Positions 42,150 to 53,623 of a stretch of 64,000 nucleotides of DNA are shown here, piece after piece. How positions within the stretch are numbered: position 1 is the first letter of the stretch; the number at the start of each line of letters is the position of its first letter. Source of the stretch: Guadua angustifolia (Eukaryota > Streptophyta > Magnoliopsida > Poales > Poaceae); assembly GCA_036346375.1 (NCBI GenBank), contig CM070508.1, positions 26,046,852-26,110,851 of the forward strand, given 5' to 3'. The notes under the pieces are model-generated. The model did not search any database. It had not been told where the DNA came from and saw only the letters and a list, made by a program, of their open reading frames with translations. Position numbers and translations under genes: made by a program.

Positions 42150-43010
42150 CAATCTCGTGCTCGTTAAAAATCCAACAGGAAGTGGCGAATGTGTGTCGAT
42201 TTTACCGACCTCAACAAAGCTTGTCCAAAGACCCTTATCCCTTGCCGCGAGTTGACCTTATCGCTGACTCTACGGCAAAGTTGTGAATTATTATGCTTTC
42301 GATGCGTATTCGGGTACCATCAAATCAAGATGGCGATAGAGGATGAAGAAAAATCGCTTTTGTAACCCCTATGGGTGTCTATTGTTATGTCGGGATGCCT
42401 TTTGGTTTAAAGAATTTGGATCCACTTACCGGCGCATATGCACATTACTTTTCGGCCCACGATAGGACGAATCTTGAAGTATATGTTGATGATCCGTGGT
42501 AAAAATTAAAAAGATGAGGACTTGGTTCAAGACCGAGGAGACCTTCTTCAACCTCCGGAGGAATGGTTTAAAGTTGAACCCGTGAAAAGTGTGTATTCAA
42601 GCGCCCCTCCGCAAGTTGTGGGGTTCTGGTATCCAACCGGGAATTGAAGCCAATCCGGACAAGATAGCGGCGATTGAGCACATGAAGCCGCCAAGACGGC
42701 TCAAACAGTTCAATGTTTGGCTGGTCGCCTAGCCTCTCTTGGGCTTATTCATTGCCCGATTGGGGAAAGGAGCCTACCCTTATTCAAGTTATTAAAGAGA
42801 ACTAATCACTTTGAATGAACGGATGAAGCTCAAGGCCTTTGAAGATTTGAAGCGGTATCTCACCTCTCCTCCTCGCTCGTTTCCCTGTGCAAGGCTAACC
42901 ATTGCTCCTCAGATATTGGCTACTCTCAAGTGGTCAAGGCCGTTTTGTATGAAAAGGAAGGTGTTCAAAGGCGATTTATTATGTCAAGAAGGTATTACAT
43001 GAAGCGGAAA
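42150..43010 (+). pseudogene. Tat-2 reverse transcriptase and RNase H, severely gapped
   Basis: RT pieces in rotating frames: KWRMCVDFTDLNKACPK (42183-42235), GYHQIKMAIEDEE (42310-42350), MPFGLKN-like (42395), ADDIVVK-like remnant (42480-42505), EANPDKIAAIEHMKPP (42648-42695), then LAGRLASL (42720). RNase H start KAFEDLKRYLTSPP at 42830-42870. No frame is open for more than ~60 codons. Shorter than a normal RT by many single bases. Confidence 0.75.
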
Positions 43011-43339
43011 CCCAGATCCCCAAGCTCGTAAAATGTCAGATGTAGTTACGGTATGCCTAGGAAGTTGGGTGCATTATTTCCAAGGGCGAGAAATTATCGT
43101 GGTTACGCCTATCCATTGCGAAATTGCTCAACCGTGAAGCGAAGGTCGATTGCTAAGTGGTCATGGAATTGGGAGAGTTCAATCTTAAATTTGTTCCCCG
43201 CGACGACCATTAAAAGTCAAAAGTTGGCGGAGTTTGTTGTCGAGTGGACTCCTGCCGCCTCGGCGGAAGAAGCCCCGTGCCGCCTCCCCGACCTTATTCT
43301 TTGATGGTTCGCTCAGATTGAGGGCTAGGGTGGTGTTGT

Positions 43340-43660
43340 CTTAGTCTCCCGATGGTGACATCCTCCAAAGATGTAGTTGTTCTTGATTTTAAAGTTACTA
43401 ATAACATTGCCGAGTATGAAGGTCTCATGGCGGGGTTGCGATTGCTTCAAAGACTAGGTATTCGGCGTCTTCAAGTCAAAGGTGACTCCCTGCTGGTCAT
43501 CAATCAAGTAAGGAAGGAATTTCAATGCCCTGACCCCACCATGGCGGCGTACTTGGCCGAGGTCAGGAAAATGGAACGACACTTTGAAGGACTGGGATAT
43601 ACTCATATCCCCCGACGTGATAATCATCTTGCGGATGGGCTCTCGCAGCTTGCATCCTCG
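43340..43660 (+). CDS. Tat-2 second RNase H (aRNH) segment
   Basis: Open at 43352-43831. DFKVTNNIAEYEGLMAGLRL (catalytic Glu), LQVKGDSLLVINQVRKEF (Asp) and HIPRRDNHLADGLSQLAS (Asp) form a second RNase H of archaeal type, an acquisition typical of Tat elements. The segment after 43660 leads to integrase. Confidence 0.85.
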
Positions 43661-43949
43661 AAGGCTACTGTCCCGGTCGGGGTCTTCGAAGAAAGACTAT
43701 CGCGACCGTCCATCGCAGCCCACGATCAAGGTGGGAATGATGGTGTCACTGTCGCAGCCCCTGCTCAGTGGGGACGATGGTATCGGTTGCCGAGGCCTCG
43801 GCCAGTGGGGATGGCGCGCGTTGCCATGTGACCTCCGGCCAGGAGGGAAGGCAGCGTTCGCCTCAAACCTGTGTCCGGAGGGAAGGCGGCGGTGCTGCCG
43901 ATGCAGCGCGGGAAATGTTTGGCCCAGCAAAGTACCCGGGCGAACACCG

Positions 43950-45210
43950 AGTGCTCGCCACGCTTGGCCGGGAAGATCAGTGGATGGATCCGATCCTAGC
44001 CTTCCTGCGGGACCAAGTGATCCCCGACGATGATGCGTCAGCTGAGAAAATAGCACGCAAGGCCAAATGCTATACTCTGGTGGATGGGGACTTATACCGA
44101 CGGAGTAGAAATGGAATTCTACTGAAGTGCATCACTCGGGGAAGAGGAGCGCTCGCTCCTTGATATCCATGGAGGCATGTGTGGAGCCATATGTCCCATT
44201 AACGCTAGTTGGTAAAGCATTCCGCCAGGATTTTATTGGCCTCCGCCTCCGGTGATGCTTGCGGGTGGTGAGGACATCTGGCTTGTCGGGTTCTTCGCCA
44301 GCGAGTCCACCGACCAGCCTAAGCTCGCAAACCATCCCGCTCTCCCGCCGTTCGGTCCGGGGCCGATATATCTGGTCCGTCTCATGGGCCACGGGGGTTT
44401 CACCCACCTCTTCGTCATTGCCGACAAATTCACCAAGTGGGTCGGGTGAAGCGATGCGTGCCATCATGGCTTCCGCCGTTGCCAAATTCATGCATGGGAT
44501 ATTCACCGCTTTGGAGTCGCCAACCGTATTATCACCGACTAATGGAACCCAATTCACCAAAGGTGGCGTTTCGGAGTTTTGTGATGAGATGGGCGTCAAA
44601 GTATGTTTTGCTTTTGCCGCCCACCCCAAGAGTAACTGTCTGCCGAGCGCCGCCAGCGCTAATGATTGAAGGGCCTCAAGACGAAGGCATTTGATCGACT
44701 CACGTTTAGGGCACGCTGGATTGAAGAGCTCCGGTGTGTTGTGGTCGCCCGCACCACCCCGGTCAGACTCGGGCGAGACACCTTTCTTTCTGGTGTATGG
44801 AGCGGAAGCTGTTCTCCCCTCCGAGTTGCCATTTGGCTCTCCGCGAGTCTCAGTTTTCAATGAGGAAGGCCATGAAGATATCCGACAAGAAGATGTCAAT
44901 CTCCTGGAAGAAGTTCGTGACCGGGCCGCCCTTCGTGCCGCCCGATACCAACAAAGCCTCAGGCGATACCATGCCACCCGGGTCTCTGAGAGAACACTGG
45001 CAGTAGGCGATCTGGTCTTCTTGAGTTCAGCGCATCTTAGGATTGCATAAATTGTCTCCCGGTGGGAGGGCCCCTTTAAGGTGGTCTCAGTATCTCGACC
45101 CGGGGCGGTCCGATTAGCCACGGAAGACGGCCGGGAATTGGCGAATTCCTACAATGTGGAGTTATTGCGGAAGTTTTATCCTGAAAAAGCCGTAAGTACC
45201 CGAAGGATTC
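43950..45210 (+). pseudogene. Tat-2 integrase
   Basis: N-terminal domain: DQWMDPILAFLRDQVIPDD and AKCYTLVDGDLYRRSRNG (43978-44115). Zinc-binding and core residues follow in broken frames: LDIHGGMCG (44160), GHGGFTHLFVIADKFTKWV (44385-44445), NGTQFTKGGVSEFCDEMGV (44540-44600), FAFAAHPKSN (44605-44635). C-terminal: RPGAVRLATEDGRELANS and YNVELLRKFYPEK (45095-45185). Several deletions. Confidence 0.82.
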
Positions 45211-46640
45211 GCCTTGATCACAGGATGAATCTACCCCTTAAGCGATCGGCGGTCATTGGTTGTTAATAATGTTATTATCTTTGAGATTTTCGACTTATTT
45301 ATTACTCCAATTCTTATACCCTATGGAATGGTTTTGCGTGTGGATACTATTTGTCCTCGCGCTCGACAACTCCTTGTTGATCCATAATTATGCCTCGTGT
45401 TTGTGCTTGGGGTAAAGACGGTAACTAGGAAGTGGGTTTGCACGGTGTTCAAATGCGGTTTAGACACCTCGGGTTGGCTCTTTGAAGCACCGATGGTTGT
45501 TACCGCAGTACCACTGGCCTAGTACCCTTCTTGGGAATTATTTGCTTTACTACACAATGCCATGGGCGTATTTTGAAAAGCGGCGGCAACATGGAGGTCA
45601 AAGCGAGTGAACCAATATTTCCCGGTATGATCTGAACTATCATGATCTACATTGTGTGTGATCCGTATAGTGTTCATCTACCTTAGCCATATCCGCATGT
45701 GTGCGCTGGTCGCCTTTGTAAGGTTTTGGCCCTTTGATTCAAAGGATAAATCTAATAGTGTACACGAGCTCGACCGCCGCCAGCAGCTTGGGGGGCGGGT
45801 CGCTCAAGATTCCGACCGCCGCCCTTGGGGGCCGGTCGCTCAAGATTCCGATGGCCGCCTCAGCTCTTGAAATTTGGTCGCTCAAGATTTCGACCGCCGC
45901 CCAGCGCTTGGGGGCTGGCCGCCCCATCACTTAGGCTGGGCGCCCGCTAATGCGTAAGCGGATAAGTGTTCGAATAACACTCGCCATGCGCTTATGAGAA
46001 TGCTAAAATTAAACAAATTATGCATGGTTATCACGGATGTTGCAACTGGCGGCTCCTTGGTGATAAAAGGAAAGTCTTGATGTGAGCGCTTAGTAAAGCT
46101 AAGTACCTGGGTGTAAGTTGGGCACGGAACTCAAACACGGCTCACGCCTCGGGTTGGTTCTCGAAGCACCGTGTTGTCACCGCTGAGTGCGGGCCCAAAA
46201 CCGCCTCGGGACTTACTACTTCTAGCGCCACACACTGGGCACAATTCTAAGAGATCACAAGGATTTAAGTTCAAGAGATTTCAGCCAATGATAACCTGCA
46301 TAAAATATTGACTACGGTTATTATGTGCTTAAATGCGGACCTTTATGCTTCAAAGTTGCCTTTGCCTAAGTCCCATATCACTTATACGTGTGATGCTTAC
46401 GCCAGGCCGATTATATTCAATCTCTGCAGATTTCGGGACATTGCCTAGGCTTAGAAGCCTAATTAGTGCTTTAGCCGAGTCGCACACTGGCCACCTAGCA
46501 ATTTCAGCATGCAATATCGGATGAGCATGGCAAAAAGGCATGAAGGTAAAACTGGAAAACATTCATTACAACTAAAGTTTGTTAAAGTGTTCATGCAGGT
46601 AATAAAGGAAAGGGGGGGATCGATCAACAAAAGAAATAAA
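45211..46640. other. Tat-2 non-coding spacer with internal repeats
   Basis: No gene. Holds ~45-bp tandem repeats at 45770-45920 (units with GACCGCCGCC and TTGGGGGC, then GGTCGCTCAAGAT) and a ~75-bp direct repeat pair (45435-45510 and 46125-46185, sharing CCTCGGGTTGG and GAAGCACCG). Confidence 0.6.
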
Positions 46641-46669
46641 CACGAAAAGTGGAGCGGTGGCCCAGCCCT

Positions 46670-48930
46670 TCACTCGTCGCCCACGTCGATATCGCCGGTG
46701 TCTTCTTGCTCCGCCACCGGTGGCGACGTCCATGACCGCCGCTGCACCGCACTGCTGCCGATAGCGCTTCGCGGCCGCCCGTCTGCGAGCTTCACCGGGC
46801 GGCGTCTCCCACGATGCCGCCTCCATTGCCGCCATAGGATCAGAGAGGCGTCGCGGCCGCCCAAAGATGCGGCACAAAGGTCGCGGTCATCGCCGCAACC
46901 TCCTGCCCCTCCCTGGCGGAGCGTGCGGCCAGGGCGGTGGGCAGCTCCCGAAGCGCCTCTGCGGCCTGGTTGGTCGCATGGGCGTACTGTAGGGCGGTGT
47001 CCTGGAGAGGTGTCTCCAACACCACGCCCAAAGGCTCCAGGCATCTTTTGATGCGCAGGAATGCTCCCTTGAGCATGGTGGTGAGATTGCGCTTGAGGCG
47101 GGCGGCCTCATACTCGGAGGTCTTCTGCGCGCCACCCTCTCCGCGCGTTGTCAGACGGCGATCAGGGCGGTTGCGATGGTCCTTTCCTGTGCCACCGCTG
47201 TGTCTGACCTCTCCCGCTCCCGCGCCAGCTCATCGATGGCCCCCCGTAGTTGTCTCGCCGTCCGGGCTCCATGCCCGGCCGTGGCAAAGAGGCGCTAAGC
47301 GGTGTGCAAATTGCCGAAGTTCGTGAAGAGCTCAGCGGGGCGTTCAGCGGCAGATGGCGATGATCCGGGCGAGTTGGCGAGTCTTGCTGGCGGGCTGCCT
47401 GCCTCTGCTCAAGGGCGGTGGCGGCCGGCGGCGGTGTCTGGCGAAGCCTCCGCTGCTCCAAGAAAGCGCAGCGGCGTCTGCTCCTCGGAGGTATCTTGGG
47501 GTCGGCCTCGGCGCCGCCTCAAGTGAAAGCCGCCTTAGGAACCTCAAGCCCGCCTCGCCGAGTGGCGGCTTGGGTCCCCATGGCGGAAGGTGGTGGCACC
47601 GTGGGAGGGAAGTCGGTGCCACCGGGAGTTGAAGGAAAAGGCGGTGGAATCGGTGCCGCAGGGTCGGGCGCCGTGCGTCGTTTAACAGCGCCATCTCGCA
47701 CCGATGGCGGGCAGGGCGGCGCCGGAGGTGAAGATATCGGCGCGCGGACGGCGGCGCGGTTGTTGGTGTTGCGATTAGGCGGCGGTGCAACCGCCCGTCT
47801 TGGTTACCGCCACCCTTGACCGTGGCGGCGGAAGTTTCGCCATGAGCGTAACCTTCATGTCCGGACCTCGGTGTCGGGACGAGTGGCCGCTGCCCGCCGC
47901 CCGTCGATGGGAGGAGCATCCACGATCGTCGGGCGCATGGCGGCACCACGCAAGGCGGTGGAGTCCATGGCGGTAGTAACTGACGATTCTCAGCGCTCTG
48001 CGGACTCCAATCGGCGGCGCCGCGCCGATGAAGGAAAGTCCAGCGGTTGGGACCGGCGGCATGAGCCTGTAAAGCCACCGGCGATCGTGGCCCATCCAAG
48101 TTTCCTTGGTGGCCAAAGTTAAAAAGGATTGCGGTTGGTAGGGAGCAACACGGAAAAAGTACAGATCGCGAAGAAAGCTAAAGAAAATAAAGACTTACGG
48201 CCGAAAGGTGCGGGTGATATAAATGCGTCGCTTTGTGTCTCGCCACTGGCGAACCGCTGCGAAGGGGCTAAGTCTTGGGATACGAAATCCTCGACGCCCA
48301 GCGCCCGCTTAAACCGGCGCCCCATAAGTCGTTGATGCGGTCGCCATTGCTCGAGCTCCCGTCTCTTCGACGGGCGAAGTTCAGCTTCTCGGTGACCGCC
48401 GCCGTCCGCGGGCACCCCAGAGCTATCGATGCGGTATCGTCATTGACGCATGACCACTTAGTGCGCTAGGCCTTCGGCTTGACTGGTGGAAGGAAGATAG
48501 TGGCGGCCATCCCGTCCGAAGACGGAGGTGGCGGCTTCAGCCCGATTCATTGCTGGAGGAGGCGCAGAGGAAGAAATGGCGGAAGAGTGGGAGATTCGGC
48601 ATCACCCCCATGAACATTTCACAGAGGTGTGCGAAAGTGGCGAGGAAGATGATGGAGTTGGGGGTGAGGTGAAGATGATGGATTTCGTAGAAGTGAAGGA
48701 CGGTGAGAAAAAAATCAGAAAAAGGCGGTACCAGGCCCGCCATGATGCCCCACACGAAGATGATGATCTCGTCGGCGGGGCACTGTGGTGTGGGGGTCCC
48801 AAATGAAGAAAAGAGGCCTCCCAAGACGATGGTGTGGAGTCTCCCCACTGTAGGAGTCCACCGTGGAAGCGGGAATGGATGGCGGCGCAGGAGGAGCCAT
48901 GAGAGCGAAAGTAACAAGAGACAAGAAAAG
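46670..48930 (-). pseudogene. Antisense accessory ORF of Tat-2 (Transposase_28-like)
   Basis: Opposite to pol. The N-terminal domain at 48840-48550 reads CPADEIIIFVWGIMAGLVPPF, then HHLHLTPNSIIFLATFAHLCE and MFMGVMPNLPLFRHFF: the Transposase_28 ('putative gypsy type transposon') signature, clearer than in Tat-1. A variable Ala/Arg/Pro-rich middle (48400-47150) follows. The C-terminus is helical: LKGAFLRIKRCLEPLGVVLE (47070-47010), HATNQAAEALRELPTALA (46985-46930), then ARRRAAAKRYRQQC (46800-46750). At least five frame changes. Function unknown. Confidence 0.75.
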
Positions 48931-49183
48931 CTTGGAGGAAGAAGACGAAGTTTGCAAAGAGTACTAAAAGCGCAAACTGCCAGGTGCGGATGGATCTATA
49001 TGTATCCCCCACTCATACCGACGGTTCACGAAAGGACAAGGTTGTGCGCCGTTTCGGGTCCCAAAGAAAAATTAATGGATGCGGGAAGGAATCGAGGCGG
49101 TCGCATCCTGATGAGTGATGGCCCCATCCAAGAATGCACCGGCATTTAATGTAAAGATCTTGAAAACCTATGATGTGCGTTCT

Positions 49184-49203
49184 TGGGTGGGCCCGGGGGC
49201 TAC
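49184..49203 (+). promoter_or_regulatory. Tat-2 polypurine tract
   Basis: GGGTGGGCCCGGGGGCTAC immediately before the 3' LTR TGTCGGC. The GGGGGCTAC end is usual for Tat elements. Confidence 0.75.
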
Positions 49204-50225
49204 TGTCGGCGTACTATACACCAGGGTACCCTCTTCGCCGCACAAAAGCGTGCGTGGCCCACGTGGCAGTCTAGCAAGCGGGTGGGTGCTTACACCCCGT
49301 CTGTTGGATACTAGTCCACGTGGCGTGCGCGAGCGGCAGTGGCGATCACGCCGCCGCCGGCGGCGCCGCCAACGTGGCGGCTTTGGCGGGCGGGCGGCAC
49401 GCCGCCCCTCCGGTGCCGGTCCACGTGGCGTCGCGGGCGGCGGTGGGCGATCACGCCGCTCCCCTAACGCCCGGCCAACGTGGCGGCTTCGGCGGGCGGC
49501 GGCGGCACGCACGCCCTCCGGTGCGGTCACGTGGCGTCGGGCGAAGCAGTGGGCGATCACGCCTGCCGCCCGGCGCCCACTAACGTGGTATGCGGGCGAG
49601 CACGCCTCGCTTATTCCGCCGCCATGCAAAAGGGTGGAATGCGGTGGCCGTCTCAAGTTTCTTCGCCGCCCGTCTTGTGTCGAAGCGAGCCTATTGTACC
49701 GTGCATGTCGGTCCCAAGGAATTTCGCTCTGCCTGCCGTTCTCGACACCTCTCACCTACCTGTCACCGAGAGGTCACATTCCGGAAGAACCGAGCGACGG
49801 CATGCGCTGGCATTAATTAGCGCTGAGGGAACGGGACAGCGTGCAAGAGTGTAATAAATGCGTGTAAGATAGGCATGATGACCGCTCTCCTGAATCTGGC
49901 TCATGTAAGCCCGTGCATATAAGGGCACTTGGGGGAAAGAAAGAGAGAGGACTCAACAGAAGAGCTGGTCACCCACAAACTTGGTTACGACCTTTTCGAG
50001 AGGCAATCCAACTTCAAGCAGGAAGTAAGGCTGTTACCCTTCTCCATGGGGGCCTGAACCTGGGTAAAAAATCGTTGTGTTCATCTGAATTTAGACATCA
50101 GAGCTCGTTAGTGTGAGAGGTGCTGGGGTTTCCCTCTGCTAGGGTTAGCCAACTACCGAAGCCACCCCCCTATCGAACAAAACCCGGTCCGTAGGCTCGG
50201 GCCTATCAGGTGGAATACACCGACA
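49204..50225 (+). repeat. Tat-2 3' LTR
   Basis: 1022-bp copy of the 5' LTR, ending ATACACCGACA before GCTGG. The 25-base length difference from the 5' LTR comes largely from single-base gaps in GC runs. Confidence 0.92.
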
Positions 50226-50230
50226 GCTGG

Positions 50231-50502
50231 CTATATCGTTCCTTCAGGCAATTTCATAGATCCAGCGGGTCCTCCTCCATCATATATTTGGCCTTCAGGT
50301 CCGCATGGAGATGGTACCTCAGGAAGTGCAAAGCTGCGCACTTAGCAATTTCAGGGAGAGCCGGAACACCAGCTTCGGGCTGTGAAATTGTGGCTCCAAG
50401 AGATCGGGTTGTCAAGTTAATCTTGGCATCTATTGCCCAAGTGAGATAATTGCTGCCATTCAGGACAAGCTTAACAAATTCTTTCTTTGCGATGTCAGAC
50501 AT
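50231..50502 (-). CDS. copia-2 gag, N-terminal part
   Basis: Begins MSDIAKKEFVKLVLNGSNY, then LTWAIDAKINL, and ends MMEEDPLDL before the Tat-2 junction. This is the N-terminal gag (DUF4219/UBN2-like) of grass copia elements, where W, D.K and the MEEDP.LW motif are conserved. The ORF is intact up to the insertion and resumes at 38446. Confidence 0.82.
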
Positions 50503-52243
50503 ATCCTATATGCAAACAACAGGGATTTTACTTCAGATAAAATATTGTTTTGCAATTTTAATATTGAATCAGTAAAGTATGGTCTATATCTATTCAATAG
50601 ATAATTATCACGGATTTTCCAGGATTTTCCTAGCATTTTTCATAATTTCATGCTAATTGTTAAGCAATTTCCAGAATTACCAATTAACAGGTGAGTAAAT
50701 TTCAACGTGAAATAATCCTGGCATGATGGAAATAGAATCTTATAGGGCTCTTATTGGTTGGGTATGAAATCATGTAATGAATGCCTCCGTCAACATGACT
50801 CTTGGCCAGGTCAACCCGCCCAGAGGGCTCACATGAGGGAGGGAGCACTTCCCGATTTCGGACGCCAATTAAGAAACCTAGCCTCATGTGTGCTTTTCTT
50901 AGACACCATTTGTCATGTATCCGTTCCTTCCAAACTGAAATAAAAAACCCAACCACTTATGCCCACAAGTCCAAAACCGTTTTGGTAGCTCGATTATTTT
51001 CATAATTTTCTAGCATTTCTGTTAATTTTCTAAGCAATTTTTTGGAATTACTTAAATAACAGAAAATAAATTTCAGCACATATCTAGAGTATGCTAAATC
51101 TCAATTTTCTAGATTTTTTTCGGAAGCTTATAAACTTTAGAAAATCTAATTTATAGAATTTATTTGCAATTTCAGATTTTAATAATTATTTCTGAAAAGA
51201 GAACAGGCCATATAGCTACTGGGTCGAACGGCCCACTTGCGCTTGGATTTTTTTTTTTGTACGGGCTTCTGGCCCATCAGCCTTTCCGGCCCGAGAGTCC
51301 TGCACGGCCTTCACGGCCCACAACATATTCGGCACTTCCGGCCCGAGACTCCCACAACACACTCGACCAGAGTGCAGAACCCTAGCTACCATCTTCTTTC
51401 TGCCGCCGCCACTGCTACTGCGAGCGCGTGCGAGCCGGCGAGACCGATGGCTGCGGGCCAGTGCGAGGAGACAGCCGCACGGGGCCAGGCGCGCGGTGGC
51501 CGGCGGAGCGGTCGCACGAGTGTTCGGTGTCGGCGGCTCGCGCGAAGAAACCGAGGTGGCATCGCAGCTGGCGGCGAGTCGTGCGGCGATGAGCGCTAGT
51601 CCGGCGGGCCGAGTCAATGTGGCTGTCCGACTACGGGCAGATGGCGACCGAGATGGCTTGGTGGCAGCGCGGCTTCAGGCGTAGCGAAGCCGACGGCGCA
51701 CGGGCTCGGTAGCGAAGCCGTGATGGCCCGGCGACGGCGTAGCGTGGGCCGAGGAGACTCGGCGGCGAAGCCATGGTGGCCTGGTGGCGGCTGCAAGCCG
51801 GAGTTCACGGGGCGAGGTGGTGGTCTGCTGGGCCGACGCGGCGATGCTGCCGCCGAGAGGCTTGACGCCGGTGGAGGCTGCAGCCACAAGGAGACCGACG
51901 GCCAGGAGGTGGAGCGCCATGCAATTTTTCTTGGGATGAACAGTAACCACGGTGAATGCTATGTTAGATTAGACTAACATTAGGCTCTAATCAACAGAAA
52001 TAATCTGTAAGATGATTTTACTCTTCATATGCGATCAATCGTCATAGATTGAACTTACGTAGGGCAAATTCTGTGGACTATCGCGTAGGATAGAGTCGCG
52101 TAGGACTTTTTCGGCAATCCGAGTGAGTGCCGGCGTGATGGCGTGTTGATTGCAGATTGGATCGGGCGATCAATCGCCGGTAGTAGTCGTCCGTTCGTCG
52201 TCGACGATCCTCCTCCTTGCGGTAGAGACTCGTGCTAATAACG
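50503..52243 (-). other. copia-2 untranslated leader
   Basis: ~1.7 kb without a supported gene between primer site and gag ATG. 51270-51900 is GC-rich and gives long chance frames on both strands; 50520-50700 and 50990-51200 are AT-rich with recurring TTTTCTAGCA-type words. Long for a copia leader; it may include an unrecognised insertion. Confidence 0.5.
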
Positions 52244-52482
52244 TGTTATAAAACGTCGAAGAACGCCAACGAACAATCACCAATAGTAGATGCAATCATG
52301 AGAGTAAGAACAATAGACACACAATATAGGGGTGGAATTCTCTCTCGCTTTATTGATTCAATGGTTTACAATGAGGGGGCACCTGATATATATAGCGGTG
52401 TGAGAGAGAGTTCGGATTTGACCACATAAGGAAGAGATAGAGTCCTAACCATATTTGGTTTAGGTTTCCTTATCTCACAACA
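52244..52482 (-). repeat. 5' LTR of copia-2
   Basis: Ends TGTTATAAAACG and CTCACAACA (+ strand), ~239 bp. On the minus strand it is followed by CGTTATTAGCACGAG, the unusual primer-site sequence seen after many plant copia LTRs (usually TTATCAGCACGA, from memory). A minus-strand TATATATC lies near 52385. Right end is tentative. Confidence 0.6.
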
Positions 52483-52822
52483 CACACAAGGTTATTCTAT
52501 GAGGCCAAGTTAGTGTGTGATGATCTCAGCAACTTATTTTTCTCGATCCACTCCCTGGTTAGGCTTAAATCCATAAGGTAGTTATTTTGTCGGAGTTGGC
52601 ATGTAGTTTAGCTTTGCTGTTTTGCTCTAGTAGTTTAGCTTAAATCCACGACCAGTTTGCTGCGAACGTTGGCTCTATGAAACTCGGTCTAGATGGTGTT
52701 TTTTCTTCTTGTTTTGCTCATGGACAAGTCTGCTTTTGTAAGAATTTGGTTTGTAATAGCCTTGCAGCTGTTGGTCTGGTAAGCTGGAATCCCCGGCAAG
52801 ACTTCTACTCTGGCCTTGTTTA
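52483..52822. other. Unassigned spacer
   Basis: No element end or gene supported; right flank of copia-2. Confidence 0.3.
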
Positions 52823-53299
52823 GGCCGTGTTTGGCATAGCTTCAACTTTGAATTTTGCAGCTTCAAATCTACCTTCTCACTTGGATCTACTTCCGTGAAA
52901 ATTTGGAGCTGTCAGAGAAAGTGTTTGGCTAGAAGATTGGCTTCGGATGTAAGAATAAGAGAATTGTGTGCAAAAAGACTAGACTACTCTCACTCATTTT
53001 TTTTTTGGTTTCCATTTCATCTCTATTTCAGTAGTAGTTCTGTACTTTTTTTCGCCAGATTTTGAAGTTTGCCAATTATTCTTCGATTTTGCATTGGAAT
53101 TTAGAACTGCACAAGGCAGATAAGAAATTCAATTTGGCCACTGGCCATCTACTCGGTTGCTCTTGCTCCCATATACTATTTTTTCTGAAGTGTTATGGTG
53201 ATAATCATACGCCGTGTACGCTACTCACCGAGGGATCTAACAAAACCAAACATTTTTTCAATTTTGCAACGGCACAAGCAACAACACTGTATTACTCTT

Positions 53300-53623
53300 G
53301 TAAAGGCGTTGGTTAAGGCACCAACAAATATCCTGGGGCATCATTTGAATGTGATTCTATAAATAGATGTTCGACTATTGTGAGAAAATATAAAACCAAA
53401 ACACAATTTCGAAAGCTCACAGGATCATTAAATAAACTATTCCACATCAACAGTTATAATAAATTTTAACTTAATGACGTTCACAACAAAAATATCATCA
53501 TATTATCTCACATTTACCACTTTAAAAATGTAACCAAGAAAGAGCAATAGGGATTGCAAGCTCATCATGAAAATTATCAATGGACCAATCATTCGGTTGT
53601 GACGTTGAACCATCGGATGCATG
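53300..53623. other. No gene seen
   Basis: AT-rich sequence between the PIF left end and transposase; probably element 3' UTR. Confidence 0.4.

Larger units (their letters stand above)
38452..50225 (+). mobile_element. Tat-lineage Ty3/gypsy element (Tat-2), complete structure
   Basis: 11.8-kb plus-strand element inserted in copia-2 gag, with the exact duplication GCTGG (38447-38451 and 50226-50230). LTRs at 38452-39448 and 49204-50225, primer site, gag, protease, RT, RNase H, second RNase H, integrase, antisense ORF, polypurine tract. GC-rich and heavily frameshifted, especially RT. Confidence 0.92.
36787..52482 (-). mobile_element. Decayed Ty1/copia element (copia-2), split by Tat-2
   Basis: Minus strand: LTR 52244-52482, leader 50503-52243, gag 50502-50231 then (after Tat-2) 38446 to ~37588, GAG-pre-integrase remnant ~37250-37330, and integrase C-terminal region 37190-36790. 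The gag reading continues across the insertion. The integrase core, most of protease and everything after integrase are missing; Tat-1 starts where RT should follow. Confidence 0.8.

Noticed and set aside
47344..48099. 251-codon minus-strand frame in Tat-2
   Set aside because: Same strand as the accessory ORF but His/Arg/Pro-rich without the helical residues expected; probably a shifted frame of its variable middle, so not listed as a gene.
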